Assembly (NCBI GenBank): GCA_035771175.1
Contig: CM069608.1
Location: forward strand, 13,296,019 to 13,360,018
Direction: 5' to 3'
Source of the DNA: Paratinospora sagittata
Taxonomy: Eukaryota > Streptophyta > Magnoliopsida > Ranunculales > Menispermaceae
DNA: 64,000 nucleotides
Within the stretch, counting starts at the first letter, position 1. The number at the start of each line of letters is the position of its first letter. Made by a program: the position numbers and the translations under genes. The notes beneath the pieces are model-generated. The model saw only the letters and a list, made by a program, of their open reading frames with translations. It was not told the DNA's origin and did no database searches. This document shows, piece after piece, positions 1 to 11,858 of this stretch.

Positions 1-170
1 ATCAGGTTGTGAAAGGTCCATTTTATGGGGAAATATTGTCAAATTTTTTTTGGAGATTTATGTAATTCTGTTGAGGCTGACAGTGTATTATATACTGTAT
101 ATAGGGTATGTACAGTGTATAATACATTGTGCCGGTCACGACGTCAGCCTACGTCAGGGGCGTCGTGACA
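1..170 (+). repeat. 3' end of a B-related LTR, cut by the window edge
   Basis: The last 95 bases closely match the terminal part of the element B LTRs (25959-26053 and 45629-45723), including the GTGCCGGTCACGACGTCAG stretch and the end CGTCGTGACA. Upstream the match fades. No primer-binding site follows position 170, so this is the end of a solo LTR or a 3' LTR rather than a 5' LTR. The family relationship is seen directly; the solo or 3' status is inferred. Confidence 0.7.
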
Positions 171-425
171 AAGCAATTCAACCAAATGCAAAACAGAGAA
201 AAAAATAATTTATTCACCACCCAAGCATAATTAAAATAGATTTTTTTTTTCAATCAAAGAAATTGTTGTTTCTTGGAAGCAAGCATGATATGGTTTTTGT
301 GAAGAAAAGATTCTGCCTAAATTAATCACAGTATTGAAGAAAAAACAATTATCAACAACAAAAGGATATTAATTACATGTTCTATTTACCTATGTAATGG
401 TAATAACTTGTTTTTAATAAATAAA

Positions 426-614
426 CAACTACAAGAATAATATTTTGTTGCCAAAACTAATATTTAACAACAAAAAAAAAATTGTTACTATTCTTATTCA
501 ATTTTTTAATGAGAAAACAACTACAAAAATAATATTTTGTTGCTAAAAATGATATTTAGCAACAAAAAACAATTGTTGTAAATTTTGTTGCTAAATGTCA
601 AAATTGTTGTAGTG
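426..614 (-). mobile_element. CACTA-like transposon terminus or MITE fragment
   Basis: The segment ends in TTGTTGTAGTG at 604-614, the reverse complement of CACTACAACAA, which is a usual CACTA (EnSpm) terminal start. Subterminal repeats lie inside: an approximately 53-bp unit beginning ACAACTACAA occurs at about 426 and again at about 509, each with inverted GTTGCTAAA and TTTAGCAAC arms. No transposase and no opposite terminus were found. It could be one end of a larger deleted element. Confidence 0.45.
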
Positions 615-1499
615 ATATTGATCTCTAAATACCCAGAACAATATAATCTCAAAATAAATAACGACATTTAGGTCAAATGAAAAAGAAGAAGAATCAATTA
701 CTTTTTAAGAGAAACAACAATGGAGAAGAGAGAGAGAGCTCACAAATATAGAAAAATAATTGCAAAGAGTGAGAGAGAGAAGTCATTGCAAACGAAGAAG
801 AAGATGAGAGAAGTCGTTGCAAACAAAGAAAAAGATGCGTACAAAGAGAGAGAAATCGTTAATGGCAGAACGAAGAAGAAGTAGAGATAGAGATAGAGAT
901 ATCGTTAATGGCTGAAAAAAAAAAAGAAGAAGAAGAGGAGAGAGGGAAATGGAAAGATAAAAAAAAAAAAAAGTTTTCGTTGATAAAATGGAAATCCCGT
1001 CATTTTGGAAGAAGTTGGGGAGAGTTGTGTTTAAGTTAAAAGGAGAGTATTTTAAACTTTTTACATGGCCAAACATGCCATAAATATCAGTTTACAACAA
1101 ACATGTTGTTCTTGTAAAATAATATTTTTAAGATGTTATTTTAATAAATTTCCCTATAGTTTTTCAACTCAAATTCAGTATCCTTCAAAACAATAAAATA
1201 AAATCAGTAACTGGGTATGCAACCATGTATCATGTATGCGATGGATAATTCAGGTCTTGAGAACAGCGTAAGTTTACTTAAAATGAATGTACTTCTCCTA
1301 TAAAATTTACTATATATTAGTTTTTATTTACTTTTTAAAGAGAATATTAATGGAAGTAACATGACAAGCTTATCTTTTTCCTTAAATTAAGAATATATAA
1401 GGATAAAGCATTATATAAGAAGAGGTAAATAAGGAAGTTTTAATAAGGGTGTTTTGATATGTGAGAAATTTATTAAATAAGAAAGATGAGACTTTAATT
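615..1499. other. Non-coding, partly GA-rich low-complexity DNA
   Basis: About 715-960 is dominated by GAGAGA and GAAGAAG tracts, which produce a spurious Phe/Ser/Leu-rich minus-strand reading frame. The remainder is AT-rich with no recognisable gene or repeat structure. Confidence 0.6.
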
Positions 1500-1712
1500 T
1501 AATATTTTTTTTGGCAATAACAGTGACAATATTATCAAACCAACATATTACAATGGTGGCAGATGTACAAAAGCAATTTTTTTTTGACTAAAGAAAATTT
1601 CATTACCTGACAAGATTCAACTTGTACAATGTCCATAAATACAGGAGGAATGTCCTCTAACCAAAACAAAATCCTCAATAGAGAAAGCAAATTGACTTAA
1701 TCTGTCAGCTAC
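1500..1712 (-). pseudogene. C-terminal end of an RNase H-like domain of a non-LTR retroelement (distal piece)
   Basis: Read on the minus strand from 1712, this gives ADRLSQFAFSIEDFVLV and then a short tail to a stop near 1617. That is the usual end of the RNase H-like (RVT_3) domain fused to plant LINE-type ORF2 proteins. It continues the domain that breaks off at 13270: joining the two across the element A insertion restores the reading frame. An A-rich stretch near 1502-1515 on the minus strand could be the retroelement tail. The piece is separated from the rest by 11.6 kb of element A. Confidence 0.75.
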
Positions 1713-3120
1713 TGTCACACCCCGCCCGGACACGTCTAAACCGGCGGTACACTCTCGGACGGGGCGCACATTTGGAACAATCACAATGGTAATAACAGAG
1801 TGCGCAGCGAAAAATATAATACACAGTATAAATCTAATTTCATTTAATTCAGAATATAATTTGTACATGAAATGGTCAACGAAAAATACTCCCCAAAATT
1901 CCCAATGAATAATATAGAGGATACAAAATGTGGGCCCCATAACCCTGCACCCAGTCCACCTTAATTTCTTGTGAAAAATTGGATAATAATGGAATGAGCT
2001 TAACGCGCTCAGTGGGTAAATAGTTCGTGAGTATAACAATTAATAAAACATACTTCAATATCAAATATCTTAAATACACATATGAGCATCATAATCAATC
2101 AATATGTATGTATGCATGACACCGTCTCGTAATGGTTTGATGAACGTACATCGCCTGAGTTCACGTACAGGTGTCCTTCCCCGAGCGTAGCCAGGTTCTC
2201 ACTGTACGTCCCTCATCAGGAACGATACTCTGGATTCACGTACTGATGTCCCTCCCCGGACGTAGCCTGGTTCTCATGTACGTCCCTCTCCAGAGAAATA
2301 ATATAAATAGCGAGCAATGCTCCTAACTATTCTATGAGTCATAAACCATATACTTCCTTAGGTGGTGATATGTATGATATCAATGCATGAACTGGTCTGG
2401 TCTTTTCTTGATATTTAGACTGACTTTGGCAACGTCTGGTGATCCTTATCAGGGTCAGTATCACTACGCGCAAGGTTAGGACATTCAGTATTACATGTAT
2501 AAGCTGATAGCTTTCAATAAGACCAACTAGATCAGTCTTCAGTTGAGAGGTGAGACACAATGTCTGCTTAAATACCAATCGCCTAAAGCAGCCCGCTGCC
2601 TCTCATTCACTATTTAAAGTTACTGAGGACAATACCAAGTCTAGTTGAGTCAGATTGACCACAAATCCGACATTATAACAATATAATACGTGAATTCCAA
2701 GTGTACAGGCATAGGTACGACAGTATAAACATTATATGACATAATGCAGTGTAAATGAACAATAGATATAATAATAACTGAATGTAAACTTTAATAAAAG
2801 TTATAACACACGCAAACCTATGTTTCGTTCCCCACCTTCAGATAAGAACTTTTTTTTTCAGATCTGGCGCTTTCCTCCGGACAGAACTTCGTCATACTGC
2901 ACTGAGAGTCTCGGACAGAGTGTCTCAAAAGACTAAAAACTCAATATAAGCGAAAATAGGAGAAAAAATTACAATTTGGAGTGAATTTGGTGTGAAAAAT
3001 GATGATGAGAGGGTTGGTTTATATAGAGTTTTTGGCGCCTAGACTTCCAGGCATGTGCCCGGACTTCCAGGCACATATGCCCAATTTTTATTTTTTTTTT
3101 GTAAAATACAGTGTATTGCA
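1713..3120 (-). repeat. 3' LTR of element A
   Basis: It is a 1408-bp direct repeat of 11859-13269. On the plus strand it runs from TGTCACACCC to GTGTATTGCA. It adjoins the polypurine tract at 3121. The shared CACTGAGC/GCTCA motif appears in reverse at about 1992-2023. Confidence 0.9.
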
Positions 3121-3137
3121 CTCTACCCCCCTTAAAG
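3121..3137 (-). other. Polypurine tract of element A
   Basis: On the minus strand this reads as a purine run with a G-block (CTTTAAGGGGGG then TAGAG) immediately before the 3' LTR. This is the expected place for the plus-strand primer of reverse transcription. Confidence 0.75.
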
Positions 3138-3744
3138 GGATTTCGCCCTCGAAATCAATTCAAGTAGTTATGATGGTTATTTGCTTGAGATCCACTGCTG
3201 GCGTCATCTCGTGCGAGTTCAGGGTAGTACTTGTATGGTCCCTGAATCGCACTGTGGCCGGTGGAATCCTCATCATCATAAAACCATGGAGAGCAAATGG
3301 AATCGGACTCATCCTCTGAAGATTCCAACATTTGCATAACAGATGGTGGTGGAGGGCGTTGGTTACATCGTTGGAGGGGAGGTAGGTTGAGCGGTGGAAT
3401 ACTTTTTCATGTTGTTGCTCGAATTCGACCTCTTGACAATTGTGGTAGAAGGTCCTGCCAAGATGAGGGCACGGGATTGTTGCGAAAAAGCCATGCACGC
3501 TCTGGCGATAATGATCGTTGTGTGGTGATGGAGTTGGTGATGCAAAGTATTAGTGACTTGACTCTGCTTCTTAAGAAGTAGTTACAAGTTGCCAAGGAGG
3601 CCACTGCGTGTGTGCATCACGATATCCATGGAGATTAGTTTCAGACATCGGCGTAGTTATTCAACTGAAACAATGTATTAAGATAAGTGTAACAATGTGT
3701 CATCATTTTATTGATAAGTAAAAATAGTACAATGTATCACATCA

Positions 3745-5028
3745 TCAGTTGGTACTAGAAAACAATTCAGGATATTTGTGTTTAATTGTTGCTTCTAGTT
3801 CCCATGTTGCTTCCTCTACGCCGTGGTGATCCCAGAGCACCTTCACAAGTGGTATGCTACGTCGCCTTAGTTCTTGAGTTTTTCTATCCAAAATTTGTAT
3901 CGCTCTCTCCTGATACGTATTTCCTTCCTCAACCCGAACCTCGACTAAATGGATGATATGCGAAGGATTAGGATGATACTTGCGAAGCATAGATACATGA
4001 AAAACGTCATGAACCTTAGGCATGGACGATGGAATGGACAGACAATAAGCAAGTTTACCAATACGTTCAATGATCTGAAATTGACCTATATACCGCAGGG
4101 AGAGCTTTCCTTTGATTCCAAAGCGTTTGACACCTCTTGTGGGCTGAACTTTTAGAAAACAAAGTCCCCCTTATCAAATTCTAGAGGTTGTCTCCGCTTG
4201 TCAGCATAGCTCTTCTGTCGACTTTGTGCAACACGAAGTCGTTCCTTTACTAGTGTGATCTTCTCAGAAGTCTCTTGAACTAGTTCAGGGCCTAACTGCG
4301 GTCGATCTACCATATCTACCCAGCATACTGAAGATCTGCAAGGGCGACCATAGAGAGCCTCGTACGGTGCCATGCCGATACTAGTTTGGTAGTTGTTGTC
4401 GTATGCAAACTCAGCTAGATGTAAATACTTTGCCCATCCGTCATTAAAGTCCAAAATACAACACCGTAACATGTCTTCTAAGATTTGAATAAGCCGCTCT
4501 GATTGCCCATCAGTCTGAGGGTGAAATGTTGTGCTCATGGTGATCTTAGAGCCCATTCTACTCTAGAAGCTTTTTCAAAAGTTTGATGTGAATCGAAGGT
4601 CTCGATCAGAGACGATAGTAAGTGGTATGCCATGAAGGCGTACGATCTCTCTTTCATATAGTTCTGCAAGTTTGGCGGGGTTATCCGTGAACTTTATTGG
4701 CAAGAAGTGTGCAGACTTTGTAAGTCTGTTAATGATAACCCAGATAACATCTTGCCATTTATTGTTTCGAAGTAAGGCCGTGACAAAATCCATTGCGATG
4801 TTCTCCCATTTCCATTCTCCAATAGGTAACGGCTGGAGAAGTCCAGAGGGAAGTCTTCGTTCTGCCTTAACTTTCTGGCAAACGAGACATCGAGCAACGA
4901 AGTCTGCAATTTCCTTCTTTATTCCAGAAAACCAGAATTGTCGCTTGACATCCTTGTACATCTTGTCACCCCCAGGATGCATAGCATACCTCGAACAGTG
5001 CATCTCAGTAAGCACTTCTTTTCGAACC
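3745..5028 (-). pseudogene. Element A integrase and chromodomain, broken
   Basis: This is the distal pol of element A in three blocks. 5015-4575 holds the HHCC zinc motif (HCSRYAMH, then CLVC) and the start of the integrase core. 4556-4152 holds the third catalytic region ([10 protein letters not shown]). 4023-3745 holds the linker ([13 protein letters not shown]) and a chromodomain-like end (VKVLWDHHGVEEATWELE). The frame shifts at the homopolymer near 5050 and again between 4152 and 4023. Stop codons lie between the first two blocks, which otherwise share a frame. The first catalytic aspartate, in the usual [10 protein letters not shown] motif, reads [11 protein letters not shown]: Asn, codon at 4728-4730. 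The enzyme cannot be functional. Confidence 0.85.
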
Positions 5029-7110
5029 TCAGGGTCGTTCGGTAGATAGAGACATTTTTTTATAGAAAATGACCCCGTCTTCTGAGACCGACCAGTAAGG
5101 AAGGTCCTGTTCGCTGAGTAGAAGTTCTCGTTTCTCCATTAACATAGGGTTATTGGCTTGAGCAGCTGAAATCTTTCGAACTAGCTCAGAGTTGGCTGAT
5201 AATTGAGAGAGTCGTGGTCTTCGTCCCTCTTCGTTCAGCTGTAGGTTAAAATTCTCCATCTCTGTAGCCAACTTCCCCATTTCGTAGTTAAGAGTGCAAG
5301 CAACATAAGATTTTCTACTCAGAGCATCGGCCACAACATTGACATTACCAGGATGGTACTGGAGTTGAAAGTCATAGTCTTTCAAGAATTTCAACCATCT
5401 TCTTTGGCGGAGGTTTAGGTCTCTCTGAGTGTATATGTACTTAAGACTCTTGTGATCTGAGAAGACCTCGAACCGTTCACCGTATAGGTAATGACGCCAT
5501 AATTTCAGTGCAAACAAAACAACTGCAAGTTCCAAGTCATGTGTTGGGTAATTACCCTCATGAATCTTCAGTTGTCTGGATGCATATGCAACCACTTGGC
5601 CTTCTTGCATTAGCACGGCACCCAAGCCTTGGGGAGAGGCGTCGGTGTATAATGAAAATCCAATTGCATTTCTTGGGGTGATAAGTACAAGTGCTGTCGT
5701 GAGACATTTCTTCAATTCCTGAAATGATGCTTCACAGGCGGGATTCCAGATGAAGCGCACGTCTTTTTGAGTAAGCTTGGTCATAGGTTCAGCAATCTTT
5801 GAGAAGTCCTTGATGAAGCGTCTGTAATAGCCAGCCAACCCAAGAAAACTCCTAATCTAAGTAACAGTGGTAGGCTGCTTCCAGTTTAAAACTGCTTCAA
5901 CCTTAGAAGGATCTACCTCAATGCCATTGCCTGAAACCACATGGCCTAGGAATTGAACTCTCTTCGCCCAAAATTCGCACTTACTCAACTTTGTATACAG
6001 TTGGTGGCTTTTCAAGGTCTGGAGGACTATATTCAAATGTATCTTATGGTCTTCCTCGGTTGAGGAGTATATCAAGATGTCGTCCACAAAAACCACCACA
6101 AATCGGTCTAAATATAACCTGAAAATGCGATTCATCAAATCCATGAATGCAACAGGTGCATTTGTTAGACCGAACGGCATAACTAAGAACTCGTAATGAC
6201 CGTATCGAGTTCTGAATGTCGTCTTGGTGATGTCCGACTCTTGGATCCGGAGTTGGTGATAACCGGACCGTAAATCAATCTTAGAGAAGTATTTGACATT
6301 TCTAAGTTGGTCGAACAAGTCATCGATCCTGGGCAATGGATATCTGTTCTTGATGGTGACATTATTCAACTTGCGATAATCGATGCAAAGTCGTAACGAA
6401 CCATCCTTTTTGCGAACAAACAGAACCGGAACGCCCCAGGGTGATGAACTCTTTCTGATGAAGCCACTACTCTCTAACTCCTTCAGTTGTTTGTCTAATT
6501 CGACCAGCTCGACATTTGACATTCTGTATGGTGGAACTGAGATAGGCCCTGTCCCAGGTATGAGGTTGATCTCAAAATCGAATTCCCTAACGGGAGGTAG
6601 ACCAGGAAGGTCATTTAGAAAAACTGTTGGAAATTCAGATATGACTGGAACATCGTGTACTACGGGAGGGTACAGTGCTGGTGAGTCATTTCCGTCACCA
6701 AGGGACAACGCTCGAAGTTGTGACTTGAGAAGTGCAACTGTTGATTTGTGTATCCATTTCCTTGTTCCCTGAATCTTGACAAACTCTCCTGTAGGCAAGG
6801 TTAACTGAACTTGCTTGTTCATACAGTCGATCTTTGCATTCAGTGGTGCTAGCTAGTCCATTCCGAGGATGATGTCGAAGTCTTCAATATCCATCACAAA
6901 AAGATCTGCATATATTATTTGTTCTGACATTCGAAGCTCACATCGAGAACACTGCAAATTCACGTCAGTACCAGATTCGAACGGTGAAGTGATATGGAGT
7001 GTGATGTTTGTGGGTTCAGGATGCAGGCCTAAATGTCTTATCAATGTCAGCGATATAAAAGAATGCGTAGCACCTGAATCAAACAAAACATGCACCAATG
7101 TATTGAACAA
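5029..7110 (-). pseudogene. Element A protease, reverse transcriptase and RNase H, broken
   Basis: Three minus-strand blocks in one frame (7110-6853, 6822-5857, 5838-5029) are split by nonsense codons at 6853-6855 and 5857-5859. The first block has the aspartic protease motif (VLFDSGATHSFIS, then FDIILGMD). The second is reverse transcriptase with the active-site box FVDDILIYS and the conserved [12 protein letters not shown] and [12 protein letters not shown]. The third has the thumb ([11 protein letters not shown]) and RNase H ([37 protein letters not shown]). Both stops could have arisen by one base change (TGG to TAG; GAG to TAG). The frame is then lost in an A/T run near 5050. Confidence 0.9.
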
Positions 7111-7127
7111 ATGAAAGGTACCTTCAA

Positions 7128-8463
7128 CTACATTGTTGTCTGGGAGGGGTTGTTGAGCGATGACAAATGCTCTGCCCTGATTCCGTTGACCCTAGGTCTG
7201 CTGGGGCTGCCTGGGTTGGGCATGAGCAGCAGGTGGTGCTTGTTAAATTGGAACAACGGGAATAGGTTGCTGAAAGTGCGGACAAGCATATTTTTCATGG
7301 CCCTTCTGGCCGCAGTTGAAACACGTCGGCTGATACTGCGGATGGTTCTGTTGTCCTTGCTGATTGTTCTGCTGGCCACGCTGATTGTGGTGTCGACCAC
7401 CACCTCTGCCATTGCTGTTTCTACGGCCACCCCTTCCATAACGACCTCCACAGCCATGATTTCAGAAACCCTGATGGTTAGGGTTAGAAGGTTCAGCAGC
7501 AGGTGTTGTGGCCTCATTCTTCGAAACAGGGGCTGGGAGGGCTGAGTTTTGATTGTAGTAGGGCTTCTTCATGTTGCCCTGTTGCGAGCCTTGTTGGGAA
7601 AACGTTGCAGGCCATTTTCCTTTTTTCATTCTCTGCTCCTGTAAGATCTTCTCTTGTTCGAAGCTCATGGCTTTGTCGACAACCTTCTTGTAAATCTTGA
7701 GATCCAAGATCGACAAGGCTTATCGAATATCATGGCGAAGGCCATTATAAAATTTCTCAGTCTTGTGTTGCTTCGTTGAGATGGTGGAGAGAGAGTAAAC
7801 TAATAATTCTTTGAACTTGCCAGCATATTCCCTGACGGTCATGGTGCCCTGGTATAACTTAGCGAATTCCTGGCGCTTCTGTTTCTTCACAGCGCCGGGG
7901 AAATATTCATCAATAAATAAGGACTCGAGCTGTTGCCAAGTCATATATGCTATGTTGACTCTTGGGTCCTCTTTCACTGTTATCCTCCATGTGTTTGCTC
8001 CACCAACAAGTTGGTAGGTCGCTAGTGGAATTTTGCGAGTCTCATCGACTCTCATTGCATCAAGAGCCTTCTTTGACTCATTCAGCCACTTTTGCACCTC
8101 ATCAGCCTCAATGGTGCCCGCGAAGGTAAGAGGTTGTAGCCTCTTGTACTTGGTAATCTGATCGGTTTGAGATTCCGATCCAATTCTTACAGGTGCCGGA
8201 ACCATGGCAACCTGACTGGCCGCGGTCTCACGAACGGTCGTTTGAACAGTGACTTTTATCGCCTCAATAAATCTGGCGAAGAAGGTATTTATGCTTGAAG
8301 GCATGGCAAAGGGTGCGGGTGGGGGTGGTATTGCCTGCCCAGATGTAGTGGCAGTATCGGGTGTGGCCTGTGCTGTTGTCGGAGGCGGCAGTTCCTGAAT
8401 CTCATGAGGTGCCTCCATTATTGGACGAACAGTACGTGGCCTTCCTCTCTTCCTGGTTTGCAT
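7128..8463 (-). pseudogene. Element A gag, broken
   Basis: The start is MQTRKRGRPRTVRP at 8463. The retrotransposon gag domain runs through QKWLNESKKALDAM and SLFIDEYFPGAVKKQK to YNGLRHDIR, where a TAA stops the frame at 7720-7722. The frame continues (LDLKIYKKVVDKAMSFEQ) to a TGA at 7462-7464. It then runs through a Gly/Arg/Asn/Gln-rich region into a CCHC zinc knuckle (CFNCGQKGHEKYAC, 7282-7323) before further stops. All pieces share the frame of the protease, so gag and pol were originally one continuous reading frame. Gag forms the particle core; this copy cannot yield full-length product. Confidence 0.88.
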
Positions 8464-9244
8464 TGTCTCACTGGCAAAGAGAAAAAAGAAAACTAAGATT
8501 TAGGAACTGTAGCCAAGTATAATGTTATAGTATGCTCAACAACAATTTCGCGAGTACTGCAATATTAAAATCACCTATTTTTCTAAGTATAGTGTAAGGT
8601 TTTTGTCGAGGAATCAAAGAATCTTATATAACTCGTATGTTTGGCCATGGTGTAAAAACAATGTTAGAATGTTTATATAATAAGTACAAAACTTTGCAAG
8701 TATTTCAAATGATTTGGTTCTAGTCTTTGTGAACATACTTATATATTTCATTGAAAATCCATACGAGTCATAAGAATTTTAAGATTGACCTCGGTAAATA
8801 TCCTGATCTAACGTTCTATCGCAATCTTATGCATTCAAACTCTTACTCTTGGTCTTTTCGATTATTATCCAAGTTCGTGTGTCCCATACCACATGACTTT
8901 GGTAATAAGGGTATTAACCAAGTTAAGTTGTATGAACACGGTTTCTAAAAACATTGGTTGAATAGAAGTTCACTAATAGTATCGTCCAAATTTACTCGTC
9001 CCATACCGTATAAACTTAGTGATAATATTAGTAATGCAACCTTCTCCAAATGTTTCTTTTCACACAAGGTCATCGGTTTTCTTACTTCCACATTTTATTT
9101 AGTATCCTCCAATTTTGTTATGTCACATACCATTCCAAAGTTAGTGATACAAAAGAAAGAATGGTTGTAAGTCGGCCCACCAAATATAGTCTTTAAATAA
9201 AACATTTCATTCATATATAAAAAAAAAGTTTACAATGCCAGTAA
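8464..9244 (-). other. Element A spacer between extra ORF and gag
   Basis: The 780 bases have no reading frame of note and no recognisable motif. They separate the extra ORF from the gag start. Confidence 0.5.
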
Positions 9245-10762
9245 TCAGTTTTGATTTTCCTGCCTACTACCGCTCCTTCTAGATCTCCTGCTAGGTACAA
9301 AACGACTACTAACAGAAGGTTGAGAGTTTGCTCGCTCTGCTTCGGAGTTTTGCAGATGTGTTAATATATTATTGTGAGTCTCTCTCATTTCCGCCATATT
9401 GGATGCCATTTCATTTAACCGTTCAAAAAGGTTAGTTAATTGGCCCATTGGTGGTTGATGGCTCGATTGTCCCATAGGTGGAGGGTAGGCCATACGCATT
9501 GGGGGAAGGTATTGGTTGTACGGGTGATTCATAGGTTAAAGGTAATTGTTTTGAAACAGTGGGCTCATTGGGATGTTCTGCCCTCCAAAATTTGGTGCCG
9601 CCCAATTTTGTTGTTGTTGTGTTACAGGAACTTGCGGGAATGGTTGACATGGTACCTCAGGTGTTGGAAACCTTTGGTACGACGTGTTGCCCTGAGTTGG
9701 CATGTTCCAAGCAGGTAGATTTGTTTGAGTACTTTTTCTATTTTGAGGTTGATTTAGGTTGTTGAATAAATCTTCCTCAGTGAATTGTTGAGCGGTTAGA
9801 TCATTATTTGGGGCTGGGTTTGACGTGGGGTTTTGATTTGGCTCTTGATTTGGTACTTCTCTGACGGGAATCTTGCGTCGACTTTTTCGAAGGCAACGTC
9901 CATGCTTGTCCCTCATTCTCTCGACATTTCCTATCGTCGTGCCGAATACTTCCTCGTCAGTTACTCCTCTCCTTGAAACATATATCTTGAAGATAGAAGA
10001 TGTTGTAACTGGCTTAACGAGTTGTCTCTAAGTCCCATCAAAAGTGTCGATGTTTACTTCGTATAGCATCCTCATGATCAAGACTCCGTAACCGAGGAAT
10101 TCCTTTCTTAAAGGGTTTTGAATCACCCTCAACATTTGTTGGATGATGATGTGTGGTAGGGAGACCTTTATTTCCTTCTCTATGTAATATAACACGAGAA
10201 GTTGGGCTTTTGACATAGTGCCATTAGGCCTTATTTCTGTCAAGATGTTGTCGAGCACGATCTTTCCAAGGCTGGCAAGAGATGGCTTAAGATAATTGTT
10301 TGGGAGGTTGGTGAACGTCGATTGAGTGTATGGCTCCTTGGTGAAGGAATTGAATAATTGTCCATTAGACTCCGCGATCTCTGTAATTGTCTGCGGTTCA
10401 TGTGGATTAATAATTCTTTCTTCAATCGAAATCTCCATAAGTCGAGCGATGATTTCGACGTTGATAGGAATTTTTATCCCCATAACTTTTGTCTCCAATA
10501 CAGGGCTGATTTCCTCTTCTGGAAGTCTCACGCAATTCATGTCTTCGTAGAAGGATCTCACAAAGCTGTAAGAGACGTGGCCCTCAACTTTTGTGATGTT
10601 CAACCAACCCAGAGTTGTGAGTTTGTCGTGAAGGATTGGGCGGAGGCGGAGATCTCTATTGTCGATGCTCCTCATAGTCATAACCTCCATCTTGAACAAT
10701 TCCTTAAGTCTAGTGGGAATTAGTTCCCTACTACTGGAAGTTGCTCCTTCACTTGAGGCCAT
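9245..10762 (-). pseudogene. Element A extra ORF: putative plant transposon protein (PF20167-like), two nonsense codons
   Basis: A single minus-strand frame runs from MASSEGATSSSRE (10762; an upstream in-frame ATG lies at 10816) to a stop at 9245-9247, about 505 codons. It is interrupted only by stops at 10028-10030 and 9536-9538. The N-terminal 240 residues (for example SFVRSFYEDMNCVRLPEEE, VMGIKIPINVEIIARLMEI, LLVLYYIEKEIKVSLPHII) resemble, from memory, the 'putative plant transposon protein' family (I believe Pfam PF20167). A basic stretch (RCLRKSRRK), an Asn/Gln/Pro-rich tail and a short predicted coiled coil (LTNLFERLNEMASNMAEM) follow. It lies in the sense direction between the primer site and gag, where standard chromoviruses have no gene. 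Its function is unknown. A related protein sits after pol in the Sirevirus at 53908-55581. Confidence 0.65.
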
Positions 10763-10879
10763 TCTTTGCTGAAAGGAAAATAAATTTGTGAAAGACACAA
10801 AATATATTCCTAACATTTTTAAGATTTATGTCTTGTCAGTTGGACAATATTTTTTATTCTTAATGTTTATGCCATCATT

Positions 10880-11800
10880 TAATCCAATTTTTTCTATCGG
10901 CAATATGATATAATATATATCGTATTCATATATGAATGTATAGATATATATATTTAATCATAACTATATATATAATTTTCATAAATCAACTATATATATT
11001 TTTGGAATTTAAACTATATAAAAATCATGTATAGTTTTCTTAGATATATATTTAATACAAATCTTAATTATATATAATTCATATATATATATAGTTCTAA
11101 AGATATATATATCTAATAACATTTTTCATTCAAATTTTTCATTAATAATATGATATATATATATCTCATATATACTAAGGTATATAGATATATATATTCA
11201 ATCATAACTATACATATAGTTTTTAATAAATCTTGACTATATGTATTTTAAATCTAACTATATAAAAAAATCATATAATTTTTCTAGATATATATTTAAT
11301 ATAAATCTCAACTATATATAATTGACATATATATATATATATATATAGTTCTAGAGATATATATATCTAATAATTTTTTTTCATTTTAATCATAACAATA
11401 TATATAATTTTCATAAATCATAACTATATATATATTTAAATCAAACTATATAAAAATCATATAGTTTTCTAGATATATATTTAATATAAATCTCAACTAT
11501 ATATAATTGACATATATATATATATAGTTCTAGAGATATATATATCTAATAAAATTTTTCTTTCAAAATTTTTCATTACCAACATGGTATATATATATCT
11601 CCTATATGCATAGATATATAGATATATATATATTTAATCATAACAATATATATAGTTTTCATTAATCATAACTATATATATATTTTTAAACTATATAAAA
11701 CTATATAGTTTTCTTAGATATATATTTAATACAAATCTTAACTATATATAATTCATATATAAATAGTTCTAAAGATATATATATATCTAATGACATTTTT
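10880..11800 (-). repeat. AT-rich tandem repeats in the element A leader
   Basis: About four imperfect units of roughly 190-250 bp can be followed from recurring starts AATCATAACTATAT near 10954, 11199, 11387 and 11636. Each unit carries TAGATATATATTTAATA and a segment TAGTTCTAGAGATATATAT. The region is almost pure A+T. It lies between the primer site and the extra ORF, so it would be part of the genomic RNA leader. Array length probably varies among copies. Confidence 0.8.
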
Positions 11801-11841
11801 TTTCCCTAATTTGGTGGACTTGGGCGGGCCGAGGACCGTAC

Positions 11842-11853
11842 GCTCTGATACCA
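11842..11853 (-). other. Primer-binding site of element A (tRNA-iMet)
   Basis: GCTCTGATACCA on the plus strand is the reverse complement of TGGTATCAGAGC, complementary to the 3' end of plant initiator tRNA-Met. It lies five bases inside the 5' LTR, on the side facing the coding region. Confidence 0.9.
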
Positions 11854-11858
11854 TTAAA

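Noticed and set aside
783..1076. A 97-residue minus-strand frame rich in Phe, Ser and Leu
   Set aside because: It is created by GA-rich low-complexity DNA and has no domain or homologous character.
1617..2039. A 140-residue minus-strand frame
   Set aside because: It joins LTR sequence of element A to the RNase H remnant across the insertion boundary; only the last 31 residues are real former coding sequence.
11842..11853. Possible tRNA gene from the GCTCTGATACCA matches (also 26058, 37040, 50134, 50363)
   Set aside because: Only the 11-13 bases complementary to a tRNA 3' end are present, each beside an LTR; these are primer-binding sites, not tRNA genes.
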